DNA of 64,000 nt from Apteryx mantelli (taxonomy: Eukaryota; Chordata; Aves; Apterygiformes; Apterygidae), in contig NC_089978.1 of assembly GCF_036417845.1 (NCBI RefSeq), forward strand, positions 126,200,183 through 126,264,182. The letters run 5' to 3'. Numbering within the stretch: position 1 is the first letter of the stretch; every line of letters starts with the position of its first letter. The position numbers and the translations under genes are program-made. Shown here piece after piece: positions 38,641 through 52,200 of the stretch. Below the pieces are notes generated by a model. That model was not told where the DNA came from, did not search any database, and saw only the letters and a program-made list of their open reading frames with translations.

Positions 38641-41600
38641 AAAGCACAGCATTTGAGTAGATTTTGGAAGACTGAGATTTGTAAAGCCCTTTGAAATTCA
38701 AGATGATGTAGATACATAAAGATCTCTCTCTTGCTCACTTGCACACACACACATATATATGCAATCCGGGTGATGAAGATAAATTCTTTTGAAAAAGTTT
38801 CAGTTCCCAAGCACACACTGTGTAACACAAAGTCCAGCTTTTGAAGTTTTATGACTTCTTTGGGGTAATATTGCTAACACAGACACACTAAAAAAACACA
38901 AACAGCAGCAAGTTACCGGAATGATTGGTCTCGAGAGTACAATAAAAGCCTAAACAAAGTTGAACTTTGGATTACATGCTGTGTTGAGTTATTGAATTTG
39001 ACAGGTTAATTTGTTTATTTCTTTGACCTGATTTATACACTAGCTGTGTACCTGCAGAGCTCCTTCTGTGCAGGTGCTACTTTTATAGTTTTTGCTCTGT
39101 TGTGCCACAGTAGTGCAGATGCAGTCACCTGCTATGAGTGCACAATTACAAGGCTATGTCTTTCATTAAAACAATTGGTATAGATGAAAAAAAATGGTTT
39201 TCATGCCTACAGCCCCAAAGTGAAGAATGACTGTGTTCCCAAAAGCTTGTCTTTTTTTTTTTCCAGTTACAACAGTTGGTCTAAAAAAAGATATTACCTC
39301 TACCTACAAACCTGGTTCAGCTAATGTCCTTCGAACAACACACCTGTAACAAAATATCACAATAAAAAGTCTGACTTATTCCTCCTCCTCACTGGAAATG
39401 ACAGGCAATTTCTAGTAGCCAGTGTACATCCACAGAGTCCAGTGGCACTGCTTTAACCAGAACTAACTATAGTTACCCACACTACTTCTAAAAGATTGAA
39501 GCAGCAGGCTGAATGTTTTCTGAAAGTGAATTCAATTTCTTAATGGGAAAAATAAAAAAAAAAAAATCAAGTGGGCTTTTTGAAAGCTTCCCAAAAACTG
39601 CTTCCCAAACAAGCCACTGCGCCCTTGCACACAGCAGCTCTTGCTCCTGCTCCCTACAAAAGTTCCCAGCCGGGCATGCTGGTGAGTCTCCCCTGCACAA
39701 CCAGACACACAAATCCCAGGAATAAAATAGCTCTTATCTCCACTAACAAAGCTAATTTCACCACAGGACAGAGACGGGCATCAAGCTCATCTTGATTACT
39801 CTTTGGTGGCCTGTTCCCCTCTCCCTCGTGACCACTCCAGGGAAAAACCAGCCCGTTTCAGGGGCAGGCAGCCGAGGCATGGGCACTGCATTTTTTTAGC
39901 ACACATAGGTGTGACATTTCACCCCTCCTCACAGCTGCCAAATGGGAGCCAGATGCTCCCACGAAAAATGGAGCAGTTTTGCGGGGTGAAGGGAAAGAGC
40001 TGCCATGGGAAATGGGGCCAGAGCAGCCCTGCATAACATCAGGGGCTCGGGGAGCTGCAGCCCTCCTGCAAGAGTGTCCCTAGCATTGCAGAGCAAGGAG
40101 CATCACTGGGGGGGTTACAGTGGTGGGGAGTTTGTCCTTGTTTGTCTGGGGCAAGTTTTGTGCACTGTAAATACCTGCTTTGTTGGAGTTTTGGCTGTTA
40201 AAGAGGATCTATATTTTTGCATGACAGATAAGGAAAAGGTCCCCTTGCCAGCTGAGTCTTTGCCAGGGTGAGGAGGTAGCAGAAAGACCACCATTTTACA
40301 GGCGATGAAACCAGATCCTTATCTCCAATCAGTTTTGTACAATTTGTTTCTCCACTGAATCTAATTGTGTTGCTTTGCATTTATCCTAGGGTAAGGGTAA
40401 AGAAAATAGGTCTGCAGTTCAATTTAAGAAAAATTAGGTAAGGCAGGGAGGTCAGAAGGAGTTAATTATAGCCTTATCTCATTAATCGACTGCACTTGCC
40501 GTAACCCCTCAGAAACACCGGGAAAGACCTCCACACCTTTCTAAAGTCGGTCCAAAACCTCACCTCCCTCTGCATTGCGAGGAGCCACATAGCTCCCCTG
40601 GGATTGCACCATGTTGGGAGCAAATCTCAGGCCATCTCCCAGACCCAGCTGGCTGCAGCACTCCTCAAGGCAGCATTGCTTTGCCTCTGTGGGCTACAGT
40701 ACCACCAGTCCAGCCATGCAATTTGGGGAGGAGGCGACCTCTGTGTTGCAGCCAGCTTTCTCCTCCCCATCACAGCCACTTGTCCACGCTGCGGCACAGT
40801 GCCTCATCTCTTATGCTGGCAGGAGCCATCTGTGGGACCAGACCTATAAATCGGTCAGGGAAAGGGTCCATGTTAAAAATAACCCCTTGAAAAAAAATAA
40901 AAGCACGTGGGAAGAGTTACTGCAGCCATGCAACACCTGGCACAGCCGAGGAGGTGGTGATAGGCAGAATGAGGCTGAGGAAGGACCGAGCAAACCCAGC
41001 ATCCCAGACCATGTCCCCAAAGGAGGCAGCACGGGGTCCGTTTGCACCACTTTCTTACCTCCTCTCTCTGCAGAAGGAGGCCCCGGTGCTCAAGACCCCA
41101 GAGGTGTCAGCGCCAACCTCTGCTTTGGTGGTGATGAGGCTTTTTAGGGACAGGGTCCATGCTCTGCTCGGAGAAGCAGCCTTTCATTCCCCACCAGTGG
41201 CTGGCAGCTTGCCACAGTGTCCCATTCCCCAAAATGACCCAATTCTGCATCACTGATCCCTCCCGCACACAGGAGCACCCGAGGGCCCCACAGCTGCCCA
41301 GGAAGCCTGTGCACGACTGACTCACAGAGGAGTCACCCGGGCTCCTGCCAGGAGAAGCCGACGAGCCCGAGGCCAGCACCCCAGGGTGAGGGTGCTGTCG
41401 GCGCCCAGTACTGCGGCAGCCTTTCCCACGGAGGGGCGGCAGGGACAGCAGGGCCCCAGGGACTGCGTCTGTGTGGGGCACCTTGCTGTGATTTATTTCC
41501 CCCTCCAGAGGCCTCCCTTACTGTCTTCGTGCAGCTGAGGTGATGGCTGATGTATTAAGAAATGCCAAGAGCAAAATTGGTTTAAGGCACCTCACCCCCC

Positions 41601-43587
41601 AGCCTCCCCTAGCAGTGCCGGCACCACTTTTCATGCTGCAAACTGGGTCTGGACTAAAAGGCAGAGGAGACCGTAAGCTCCCATTCCTCTCTCCCTTTCT
41701 CCAATGCAGAAAAACATCCTTTTCCTTCCAGACAGGGATGTGGGATACGGCTGTCAAAAGTCCCCGCACAGCTTGCAATTACAAACACGCTTGTGCTACC
41801 TCCTTCTCGAGCCAGGACTGATGCTGGGGTGTTTCCTACAGCTCAGGCCCAGACAGCTACGAGGTCTGCCCACCCACTCCTACCTCCGGGGAAGGCTTGT
41901 TCCCTGCCGCATGCATGAGCTGGCCCTGCATGCATTTGCATGTCTCCTGATAGCGCCTGGATAGCCGCTCTTCCCAAATCTGCACGCTAGAGAGATGCCG
42001 TGAGTCTAAGGAGACATTGCAACAATTGATGCAAAACTTGGTGGTTTCCACCGTACAGATCTCTACCCACTGTGCACACGCAATTGGCTCACGAGCAGGA
42101 ATGGGAGAAGCAAGAGGGGGGTTTAAGAATAATCCTCCGCTCTCCCCGTCTCTGAAAGTCTCTTTCATTTGCACCACTTCTCCCCCCTTACACTGCTTCC
42201 CTCCCCAAGACAAGGTTTAGCTCATCCAGAAGTGGAGGAGATCAATCGAAAGAAGAGGAAAGTGGAGCAGCAGCGGGAGGCAGGGCCCCAGCCTGGCACG
42301 GCAGGGCAGAGCAAGTCGAGCCATGCTGCTGAGAGCTCCCGGTGCTTGCATCGCCTCCCCCTGCTTCCGCTGGCACAGGCTGGGGCTGAGCTGCTCACAC
42401 CACTGTGGTGCCAAGGTGCATCCCCCATGCACACCTCCCCGCGCCAAGGCAGACGCGCTGGGGCAAAGCCAGGAGCAGACTTCATAACTCAGCTCGTCCG
42501 TCTTTCGTTCAACAGCCGGGTCTCCACATTAACCCATCAACCTCAGCATTGTGGCCAGTCCTCACCCACACCACCACAGGGATCCACCCAAAAGGGCACC
42601 CTGTGCTGAAGCTTCACAAGTTTTTTCCAAGAGGGCCGTGCAGCACACAGTTGAAATCATCAGGGATTTCCAAAACTATTCTGTGAGGCCAAAGGCAGTC
42701 TTTGCCACCACTTGAAAACAGGGCACTGTCCTTACACCCTCTGCAAGAGCCAGCCATGAAGTTCTCCCCCCACTGCCCCGCTTACAGCTGAGGCCTGACC
42801 AAGAGGCAACACACCAAGAGAGGCTGGTGGTATGAGAAACTGGATACAAGGATGGCTGAGAATTGCCGCATTTCTCTGCACTGGCTTCCCCCAAGGCATC
42901 TCCCTTTGAAAAGACTTTTCCAGCTGCTTCGACAGACTTGGCAGATGAGCCTCTATTTAGCAAGAGAATAGGAGGCCTGACACAGATTTCCCCACAGGTT
43001 TCTGACAAGGGCATGACAGGAACCGCACCTAGGGAGGTTATTTCTGGGCTTGTCTGCAAGGTCCCTGCCAGCCCCAGCCAAGGACCCTGCCAGCTGGACA
43101 GAGGACGGCTGTGCCGGGAGCCAAAGCAAACCCTTCGCTCCACATAGGCCACGTGGGGACACCCCTTGGCAGAGGGCAGGCTCCAGTCACTGGGCTGCAG
43201 GTTGGGGGCACAGCGTGGTCCTGGCACACTGTGGAGAGCTGGGCACCTTCAGGTGCCTTTTTCCACAGAGGGAGCGATTTCCAAACTGGTGTTTGGAGAG
43301 TTTGCTAAGATTTATCATTGAATCAGCAGCGCATTGTGCAAGATGCTGCATGAAATGTAGCAGGAGGCCTCCCATTGACAGCTTCTGGGGCACTACACAA
43401 AAAGGAACAGAAAACTGTGTTCTACTTAAAGTATAAAAACACTGTGATATCTCTATGGCATGCAACTGATGCATTGTGAAGGGACAAGCCACCAGGCTAC
43501 ATCCTGGTGACCCAAGGTATTACCATTCCAGAAAGAGGGAGACCAGAGACAGGCAGGTAAGGAGATGCAGGGAATATGTTGTTGAGG

Positions 43588-43613
<26 letters not shown>
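43588..43613 (+). repeat. Poly(T) tract, T26
   Basis: The longest homopolymer in the window: 26 T followed directly by A5. The minus strand before it shows no recognisable processed gene. Confidence 0.9.
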
Positions 43614-43620
<7 letters not shown>

Positions 43621-44100
43621 CATGAGGAGAAAATATAACTGACTGTGGGAGATATCATTTCCCCACAGGAAGAAGTAGAGGTTTGTTTTAAGTGGGTTTG
43701 TTTTTCTTAACATTACAAGTATTTTGTTTTGAAGGAATGGTGTCTCACCTGCAAAACCAGAGTTTGTTTTATCTCCACCCACTCCTCATTAATCAACCTC
43801 AAAGAGCACTTTTACAATAAAAAGATACAATATTAGTTAAACTAACGACTTTCATAGACAGAATCCTTCCCTCAGTCTCTCACAATGTTTAGGGCAAGCA
43901 GATAACTCTTGAGAACTGACAGCACTGGCAGGGGGGAACAAGGCTCTCGAGTGAAGCTCGCACCACACAAGACTCTCTGTTCCCAGCAAAACTCCCATTC
44001 CCCCTGAGGCTGCTCACAGAGCAGTGGCCTCTGAGTTACACATGGCCTAGGCCATGAAGACTTGACACAGCAAAGAGAATATGTTCATGTGCATAGTGAA

Positions 44101-46250
44101 AGCAGCTGGAAATTTTCACAGCCAAGTGTCAGGGAAGAAATGGAAATGTCAAGACTGTTGCTGGACACCATATTGAAGAGTAGGACACAAAACAAGTCAA
44201 GGCAGCTATTCTAGATGACAAAGTCCCACGTGAAGGGTGGGCAGGGAAGATATGCTGTAGGGTATGGGTTAGCCAATGGTGTAGGGGCACCAAAACACAC
44301 ATGGGCTGCAGTACTGCACAAACACCGGGATGTGGATCTGGGGGAGAAAAGCAGGTACTTGACATTGGAGCAATGGGTTATAACTGAAGCAATATTAAGA
44401 GGAGAGTAAGGTTGTAGAATAGGTTAATTCTAGACAAATTGGCAAGGTTTGGCTGTTTCTAGCTTTAAACACTTCTCTCCTGTTCTAGTCTCCCTAAATT
44501 TCAATTTGTCTTCTCCCCAGCCAACATTTCAGTAGCAGCAAAGGCACAAAAGGAAACGTATTGGTGGTGCTAGAAAGGAAAGCTTAAGCCGGTAGGATTT
44601 GCCCAAATGGGCAAACAGGCAAGGGAGAAGATAGCTCCAAGGGCATGGCTAAGTAAGCATATGACTTTGGGGACAGCAACAGAGAACGTGAGTCAGAGGC
44701 AGCTGAAAACTGAATGCTGCATCCATGCAGGAAGCCCAACCTCGTAATGAATGCAGCTAAACGGAGGGAGAGGGATCGGGAACACACAGAGCAGAGGGCC
44801 AGGATGGAGAAATGGATTTGCTTAGCATTCATGTCGAGCTGGAAACCAACTGAGGAGGTGAAACAGGCACCATAAGAGGTGGAGGTGAGGCACTCAAAGG
44901 CAACAAGAGAGGCAGGGTCTGAGCTATGTGAACACAGGCCTGGGAGCTCAAGGAAGACACTGAGCCAGTGACTGGTAAAACTGAGTACCAGAGTTAGATG
45001 TGGTGGACTGAATACAACAGGATAGAGGCTTTTGGGAGCTACCCAAGAGTCACCAAAGAGCTGCCAGCACCAGTCCTGAGTGGAAGAGCAGGTCTGAAAA
45101 CAAAGCTCGGCTGCAAAAGGGAGGAGAAAGTTGCAAAGCATTTCTCACCAAGCTAACTGGGACACTGGCAAAAGGGAATGCTAGCAAAGTGGAAAGTAAG
45201 AGAGACGGGGGAAATTGGACAGAGGACATCAGAGCATGCAGAAAAGCAGCAAGAGAGAAGGCAGAGCAAAAGAAACCCACCAACAGCCCCCAGCTCCGAA
45301 AAGACAGGGGGGACGCAGATTGGGGCAGAGTGAGGCAGCAGGGAGCTGGTGGCACAGGACAAGGGAGGAGGGTTGCAGTGAGACCCAAAATGTGCACAGG
45401 AGAGGATGGAGGCAAGGCTCCAGAGCATCAGTGCAAGACTGGAGGAGACGGGGAAGAAGGGACAGAAAGTCACAAGAGCAGCCAAAGCCAGCCAAGAGGA
45501 AAGCTAATAGATTTAAAGGCAAGGAGGAGTCTAAGCCACTATGGGAGCAATAATTAAGAGGATGTGGCACCAGATATGATGGCAGCGAGTAATTAAAGGT
45601 TGGTAAGAGGCAGTAATTTAAGGCTAGTAAGAGGCAGTAATTTATCAGGAGCCAACAAGAGTAAAGAGTCCAGGAGCAATAAATTCAACAATAGAGTAAA
45701 AATAAACAAGCAGAGCAAGAACCAGAGCCATCAGCATGATAACAAGGGCAACAGCGCAGCAGCATATAAACTCTGTACACAGACCAAGCAAGAAGCTGAT
45801 AGAAGCACAGACAGAGCTGCCAGGCCTCCTTCCTCCCTATTCAAATCTCATCTCCCCAAACACCCATGTGTGCCCTGAGGCCTTTTGGGAGACATCAAGC
45901 AAGTGACCAGGGAAGATGCATCTTTCTGAAGTAGGGCCCCTAGCGCACTTGGGTCTGCACCTGGCACCTAGACTACAAGCTCTTCAGGCTGTCACAAGAG
46001 CCATATCGTGTGCCATGGGAACAGTCGAAAAGACATGCAGGCACGATTTCCAGGGGTCGGTAGTCACCAGGAGCTTCCTGAAGGAGCGAGGCACCACTGG
46101 ACCTGCAGAGCACAGATAGCATGAGAAAAGGACAAGAGGCCTTAATATCTTAGCATAATATACTAATATCTTAATATCCCTAGCAGTCTTAGCTAAGGAA
46201 CAACAGCTAGGCAACTCCCTGGAGAGCAAAGGTTTATCCTCCTATGGACA
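44101..46250 (+). other. Purine-biased stretch of unknown nature
   Basis: For about 2 kb the plus strand is strongly enriched in A and G (stretches such as GGAGGAGACGGGGAAGAAGG), with a 24-bp tandem repeat near its middle. The bias leaves open frames of up to 185 codons on the minus strand, rich in Leu, Ser and Phe, that look like composition artefacts. It could be an old LTR-element interior or a lncRNA; I recognise neither. Confidence 0.45.
45581..45648 (+). repeat. 24-bp tandem repeat, about three copies
   Basis: GTAAGAGGCAGTAATTTA occurs at 45603-45620 and 45627-45644, a period of 24. A diverged copy, GGCAGCGAGTAATTAAAGGT, precedes them at 45581-45600. Confidence 0.75.
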
Positions 46251-49200
46251 CGGGGCAACAGGAGTCCAGGCACTCACTCAGGCAACAGGGAAGAGGGAGG
46301 GCAGGAGAGCCAGGCTTCTTTCCCTAGAGCTCTTGCTGTTTCTTCCTGGCAACTTCCTAGAAAGCAAAATAAAAAAAAGTTTATTAGTAGCATTCCTGCT
46401 GGTTTCAGCCCAGATTAACAGGGGACAATTGGCACCGTGCCTGCCGTAAGGATACCCCTTGCTTGCAAAGGATACACTCCAGGAACTCATGCCCAAGGAC
46501 CAAAACCAAACGCACGGAGGTATGCACCTGCATCATTGTGCCCTGTGTCCAAGCTTGAAAATCTCAATCCTCAACTCGGACTGCTCCAAAGTGGGTCAGT
46601 GCCCAGTGGCTGCCTGCCAGGGGGTCACGTGTCCTCAAGCCCTCCCCAGGCTCACAGAGATGGCTGCTCTCACTGGAGGCCCCCGGCAGTCTCCAAAGGC
46701 ACCGCGGCCCAGCCTGAATTTAGGGCTGAGGACACGAGGTGTGGAAAGGGAGGGCTGCCGTGAAATCAAGAAAAGTGTCTTGGGACACCAATGCAGGGAG
46801 CATGGGAAAGAGGCTAACAACATTTATGTTCATTGGGAGACAGATAAAACCACTTCAGTAATAAAATTTCATTCTGGCAGCTAAAGAAGAAGAAACAGAA
46901 ATTCTTTGTTTGCTGTGTCTGTAATAAAGTACAAAGATATCACACTTTGCACTACTGGTTACACTGACAGTTTTCAGCCCTGGGTGAGGGCTAGAAATTG
47001 CTAACACGCTGTACATCATTTTCCAAACAGCAGCGCAGCCCCTCAATGTTAGCTCAGCCGTCCCCTCCGGTGTAGTCCTCCAGGGCAGAAAGTGCACACA
47101 ACACATCTTTCCTGCAGTCCTCCTCTTTACTGGAGTAGAGAGAGAAGACTACAAATTTACTAATTTACACAGATTTACAAATTTACTGAGAGGCAATTGA
47201 GAGAGAAACAGGGAGAACCTCAGGGTCCAACGGCTAAAGATCAAGCCTCAGCCTTGTTAGGCATGGGATAACCTATGTTGGCGTTCATTCTCAGGACAGA
47301 AAAGCCTTAGAAACTTGATTTCTATTCCTCAGAAAGCTTTTCTTTTCACTACAGGTTTTTATTAGCACATTGAATTTACAAATTCAAGGGAATAGTATGG
47401 GAAAAGTTTCTATTTTTAACAAAAGAAAGTAAAAACTTCTAAAGTAATGAAGTGCTCCGGGATTAAAAGTTTAATCTTCTTGAAAGAGTTTTGCTGCCTT
47501 ATGTACTCCCACACAATACATTTTACATACTTACATTTTGCATGCATATATACAGTTCTCTTCCAGAATACAAAAATAAATTGATCCATGTTATAAACTT
47601 ATTCTACATATGCATTTGTTTTCTTCACAGACGTACGTGAGAAAGTTTAAGATGAAAAACCATGCCAGCCTGCGACTAGGGCCAGGAATAAGGACAGAGC
47701 TGGATAAGAGCTGCACGTTTTAGGCAGTAAATCATCCTCTCCTATTTGCTAACTTTTAAAGACATGTTTTTTTAACAAAGAGAACTCAGTTTATCTTGAG
47801 CGCTAGAGCAGCTGACCCAAAGTATAGTTTCCTCCTGGCAAGTCATTTGTGTCCTAAGCTGAACCTTGTCCCCCTCCATCCCAACAGGAAGACTTATTTT
47901 ATGTAGCTATGTCAGAACATTCATGGCAATGTCTTAAGCACCTTTAAAAAGCCCGTACCAATAAATGTTCATTTCTCAGTTTGAACCATCTCTTCAGGTT
48001 GAGAAACCCATTAACAACCAAGCATGTTTTATGACCAGCTCTTTAAAATGTCATAATATATTATTTCACCTTACATAATAAAAAAACCCTCTCATAGTTT
48101 TGCCTCAAATGTTCACAAAATGCAACTAGTAGAGATTTGGTCTAGCTCAGAGTGCTCTGCAGCTGCAGCACACTGAATTTGCTTCAGTGTATTTTTTCCT
48201 AGTCTGGGTCTGCTCTTTCACCTTCTATTCCAGCAACCTTGGCTTGGAAAGATAAAACCTTCCAGGGGGAGGGGGAAGAGTTTGCTGCTCATTCTTGAGT
48301 TTTTGTCTGATGGCTGATCTGAATGATCTGACAATCTAAGCAGTGAGCAAAAGCAGGCTGGGTCTCTAATCAAAGTGAGCACACAAAAGAGATGAGCTCA
48401 ACAACATGAATGACTTGCAGAAGGATCATGAATGACCTACAGATCAGTTGTTGCTCACTGTTTAGTAAATTTGGAAGGAGCAGGCAACTGGAGGAATAAT
48501 TGCAAGCCCTCTGCACCGCCTTTGGACAAGGTTCATGGAGTTCCATCTGTCTGTCTCATACAAAGTAGTCCCTTAAATATCCTCAGACAAACTTCTTCCA
48601 TTTCTCTACCTTTGTTTTCTAATCTAGCTGAGGGGATTAACTATTATTACTGCCCTTTGAAGACACCTGGAGATTTACTGATTAATAACAATAGCAGCAT
48701 GCTACTTTCTTGATGCTTTTGCCCAGATTGTTCCAAAAACTACTTCCCCTCAAAATGCATCTGGGCTACCACTGGATCCAGTTCTTACTCTTGGATAGTA
48801 TACCAAACTCCAGCACAGTACAAAGGTCAAGGTCACAGGTGGCACTGTAAGCATCTCCCAAGATCTTTCATTGCTGTGACCTCAAATTTTCTTATAGAAA
48901 CCCCAAATTTATTGGCAGCACTTATTGGGCTGCTTTTAGTAGAGTGAAAGTCCTTGGGCAAGGACCTGTGGTCTGTCTTAGGATAATAACAAGCTGTACC
49001 TGCCCAGCTCTACAGGGTTTATTGGCTGGCCACAAACTGCAGTGTTCACGTAGTCCTGGTCCTCTTGGTAGTTTTATGGCAAGCTTGATTTTGAGGTTTA
49101 CACAGCACAAACATCCTCCTGTGTCATTTAGGCTGCATAGCACCCTGGGAGCTACAGCACAGCTCTGGGCAAGCTGCGGGCCTCCCTCCAAAGGGCCTCA

Positions 49201-52200
49201 AGAACCACCTAGGCAGTGACTGGATGCAGTCCTGAAGAACCATGGACTCAGATGAAACAAATTAGACTTCTCCACCAGGTCAAGCCAACAGAAAGAGTTC
49301 AGCACTGCTGAAGAAGGCCTTTACTTGGGGCTGAAAAACCAACCACAGGCAGCCACTGGGCAGCATCTGGAGCAGTCTCCATCACATGATTAACACATGA
49401 TTGAGGCCATTTGAACAAACTTTCATTAAATACATGTGAATGCATCTCTGCATTGTATGCATGGGAACACATAGCTTCCCAGGTCCAAATCACAGCCCAA
49501 ACAAGTTTAGAGAAGCAAAGGGCAACTTCCTGCAATTGTCTATTCCCACTCTGAAATCTAAAGCACCACCTTAGTCATCCTTCCCTCGGGCTCTCTGCCT
49601 AGCAAAGGGGAGGGGAGAAATTTCACCAGAAATGAAGAGGAAAACCACGTGTGAAGTATAGGTTAGTTCATGCAGGCACTTTCTTGAAACAGCCTAGATC
49701 AAATTTTGAGAGCCAATGGGAAGGTTTACCAGGTAAAACAGAGAGAGCTATCAAGTCAGCCTTTTAATCAGTCATGATAGTTGAAAACAAATACACACTA
49801 AGCAAACACATCTCAAGATATATTACCTTTCCCCAGCTAGGCTGAGATAGGCACCTGAAGGATAAACCAAACCTGAAGTCTAACTATTTGAAGAGGGCCA
49901 ACCTCTCATGTAGCCTCTCTGCACTAGTGTGGTTCCCAGTTTCATTAGAGCTGCCTTGAGTGTTTAGTAAGAGTGGGATGATCTAAAAAATTTTGCTAGA
50001 ATTAGATGCTGGTCCATTAGCCAATGGGGAACACCACCTGGGGAATTTTGCCAGGAAATAAACTGGACCTTTCAAAAGGTTGCTAGTCAGTCAGCTAACC
50101 CTTGCTGCAGCCCAGGAGGCAGCATGGAAAGGAGGAGGGATGCTTGTCCCTGACTCCCGGGGGTGTTGCTCTCCTCCAAACCCATGCAAAGGCCAGTCTC
50201 AGCACCGGCACCAGGCTTGCCAGTCCTTGCCCTAGTCATGAAGAGTGGCAGGTAGTAGTATGAGAAGCTGGCTGTGGATACAGGTCCCTGACACTTCAGC
50301 AGCCCAACAAGGAGTCGGCAGTAAAAGCCATCTGTATCTCAGGCCATGTCACCACCAAACACTGAAGAAAGGCAGGAGATAACAATAGTACTTGAACGGA
50401 CTGAAAGATCAGATCAGTTTCTCAGATATTTAACTGAAGGAGCTGAACCTGTTCTCTAATTTCCCATTTTCACTGCACTTCAATCCTCCTCGGGTCTTGC
50501 CTTACACAGGAGAGTATATATATTTTTAAAATAAAGGCAACCAGATAAGCAAACTGTCAGGGCAAGAAGAACAAGCAGTTCATGTTGTATCTTTGAAGTT
50601 GCTTCTACCACACCCAACCTCTCTAAGAATGCACTTCCTGCATATGTTTTCTTTTTCTGATAAAAATACAAAATGAGCAATAAATGTGGAAAGTATGCTT
50701 TTTCCATCCCCAGAAGCAGAATGCATTTCTTGTAAATCATGAATTGCCACCTTCTGCAACTCCGGCCAGATGAGTAGTCCACAAAAATCAAAAAGCAACC
50801 CTTTCCTGAGGTTTGGCTTACTTAGACAAACAAATCAAAAACATCCTGGGAACAAAGCTCCATGAGTCTTAATATGCCTCCTTGGACCAAAGCCAGAGTC
50901 TCTTCTGTCTCCCTTCCAACCAGGCAGATAAATGATGCGCCTGTATCTGCGTCAATAAAAGCCATTCAGCAGTTTCCTAGCACCAGAGGTTCAGATAAAC
51001 GCTATTAGCCTTCTAAATATTTAATGTCACTTGCCCTTCGGTAAGAAAGGATTGCATCTAATAACTAGTTATATCACATGTCAGATACACCAGAACTTTC
51101 CAATATAGGAGAGAAAAACAAGTCAGTTATATTTGGAATAAGGATGCTTTCTTTGTGCGTGAAATTGCCTACTGAGCTCTTGAGACAACAAAATCAGGTT
51201 ATAGGCCAATTAAATTAGTTTCAAACACTTCAGCCTTCCCTCAGGAGTTTTGTAAGTTGGAATACCAGGAATGGCCCTTTAAGACGCTGAGGGATCTGCA
51301 GCACAAGTCACTGACAAAGCACAGCAAGTTAAATGCCTCTCACCCCTTACCCTGGCACCTCTTTTATGCTCAAGCATTGACTGAGTGCACACTTAAGGTT
51401 GGCAGAGCCTAAGGGACTCTGTCAACAACACCCCAAAAGGACTGCCAGGCAGTCAGATCAGCCTGATCTGAAGGTAAGAATATCTCATCAGCAATTCTTT
51501 TTCTTGGTAATCGCTTTTTATAAAAAAAAATGGAAATGGAGTGGAAACAGTACTATCAGACTCCTCAAAGACATAAGGTAGTTTCACTTCCAGCAACAAG
51601 GATATTCAGCTCCTTCCTCCTTCAACACAATCCGGGCCCAATTAGCTGTTCACATAAATAGCTACCACTTCATCATCACATACCCTAACTAGAAATTTGA
51701 CCTGGTTTTCAGTCCCTATCATTATTTCTTATTCTTTCGTCTGCTAAAATATTTATAGCCTCCTCTGTCACCTTACCTCAGCAGGAAAAGCCATTTTGGA
51801 GACTTCCAGGGACCAGTTTTTGCAGAGAGCAGGAGCAGATGAGAATATCTACTAGCACTCCCCTGAAGCACTCAGCTGACTGAAGATGAGTTTTCTACAT
51901 TTTCTTTTTATGAAAGGCGCAACAGAAGCCAGCAGAGTCAAGTCAAAACCATGAATCATTAAAAACCAAACCACAATGGTTCAGATAAAGGGTACAGTCT
52001 AGTCCAGTATAACATCTGCCACAGTGACCATTAGCAAATCCCCAGGGACGAGCAAGAGCAGGGCAAGCCTGTATGATTGTATTCCCCAAATACCATCCCC
52101 GCACCCTTCAGTACGGGTGACCACCTCATTTGGTTAGGCGGTTCAGTAACCCTCCACAAAAAGGTCTTTCTTCCAAGCGCCTGCCCAGTCCCTCCTTGAA

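Larger units (their letters stand above)
29272..44100. other. Gene desert, third part: no gene seen
   Basis: Moderately CpG-containing sequence at 33.8-34.1 kb and GC-rich blocks at 40.5-43.3 kb give open frames of up to 196 codons (37591-38181, 42676-43227, 40611-41147). None has a recognisable domain. An AT-rich block at 36.33-37.0 kb looks non-coding and motif-rich. Confidence 0.7.

Noticed and set aside
40290..40315. MIR-like CCATTTTACAGGCGATGAAACC
   Set aside because: Only about 22 bases agree and the flanks do not continue the MIR consensus.
42676..43227. 183-codon open frame on the minus strand
   Set aside because: Overlapped by several open frames of similar size on the other strand; no recognisable motif.
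43588..43618. T26-A5 as the tail of a minus-strand retroposed gene
   Set aside because: The sequence beyond it on the minus-strand 5' side has no gene-like content and no target-site duplication could be recognised.
44584..45415. Leu/Ser/Phe-rich open frames of 185 and 121 codons on the minus strand
   Set aside because: They are a by-product of the purine bias on the plus strand and resemble no membrane-protein family.
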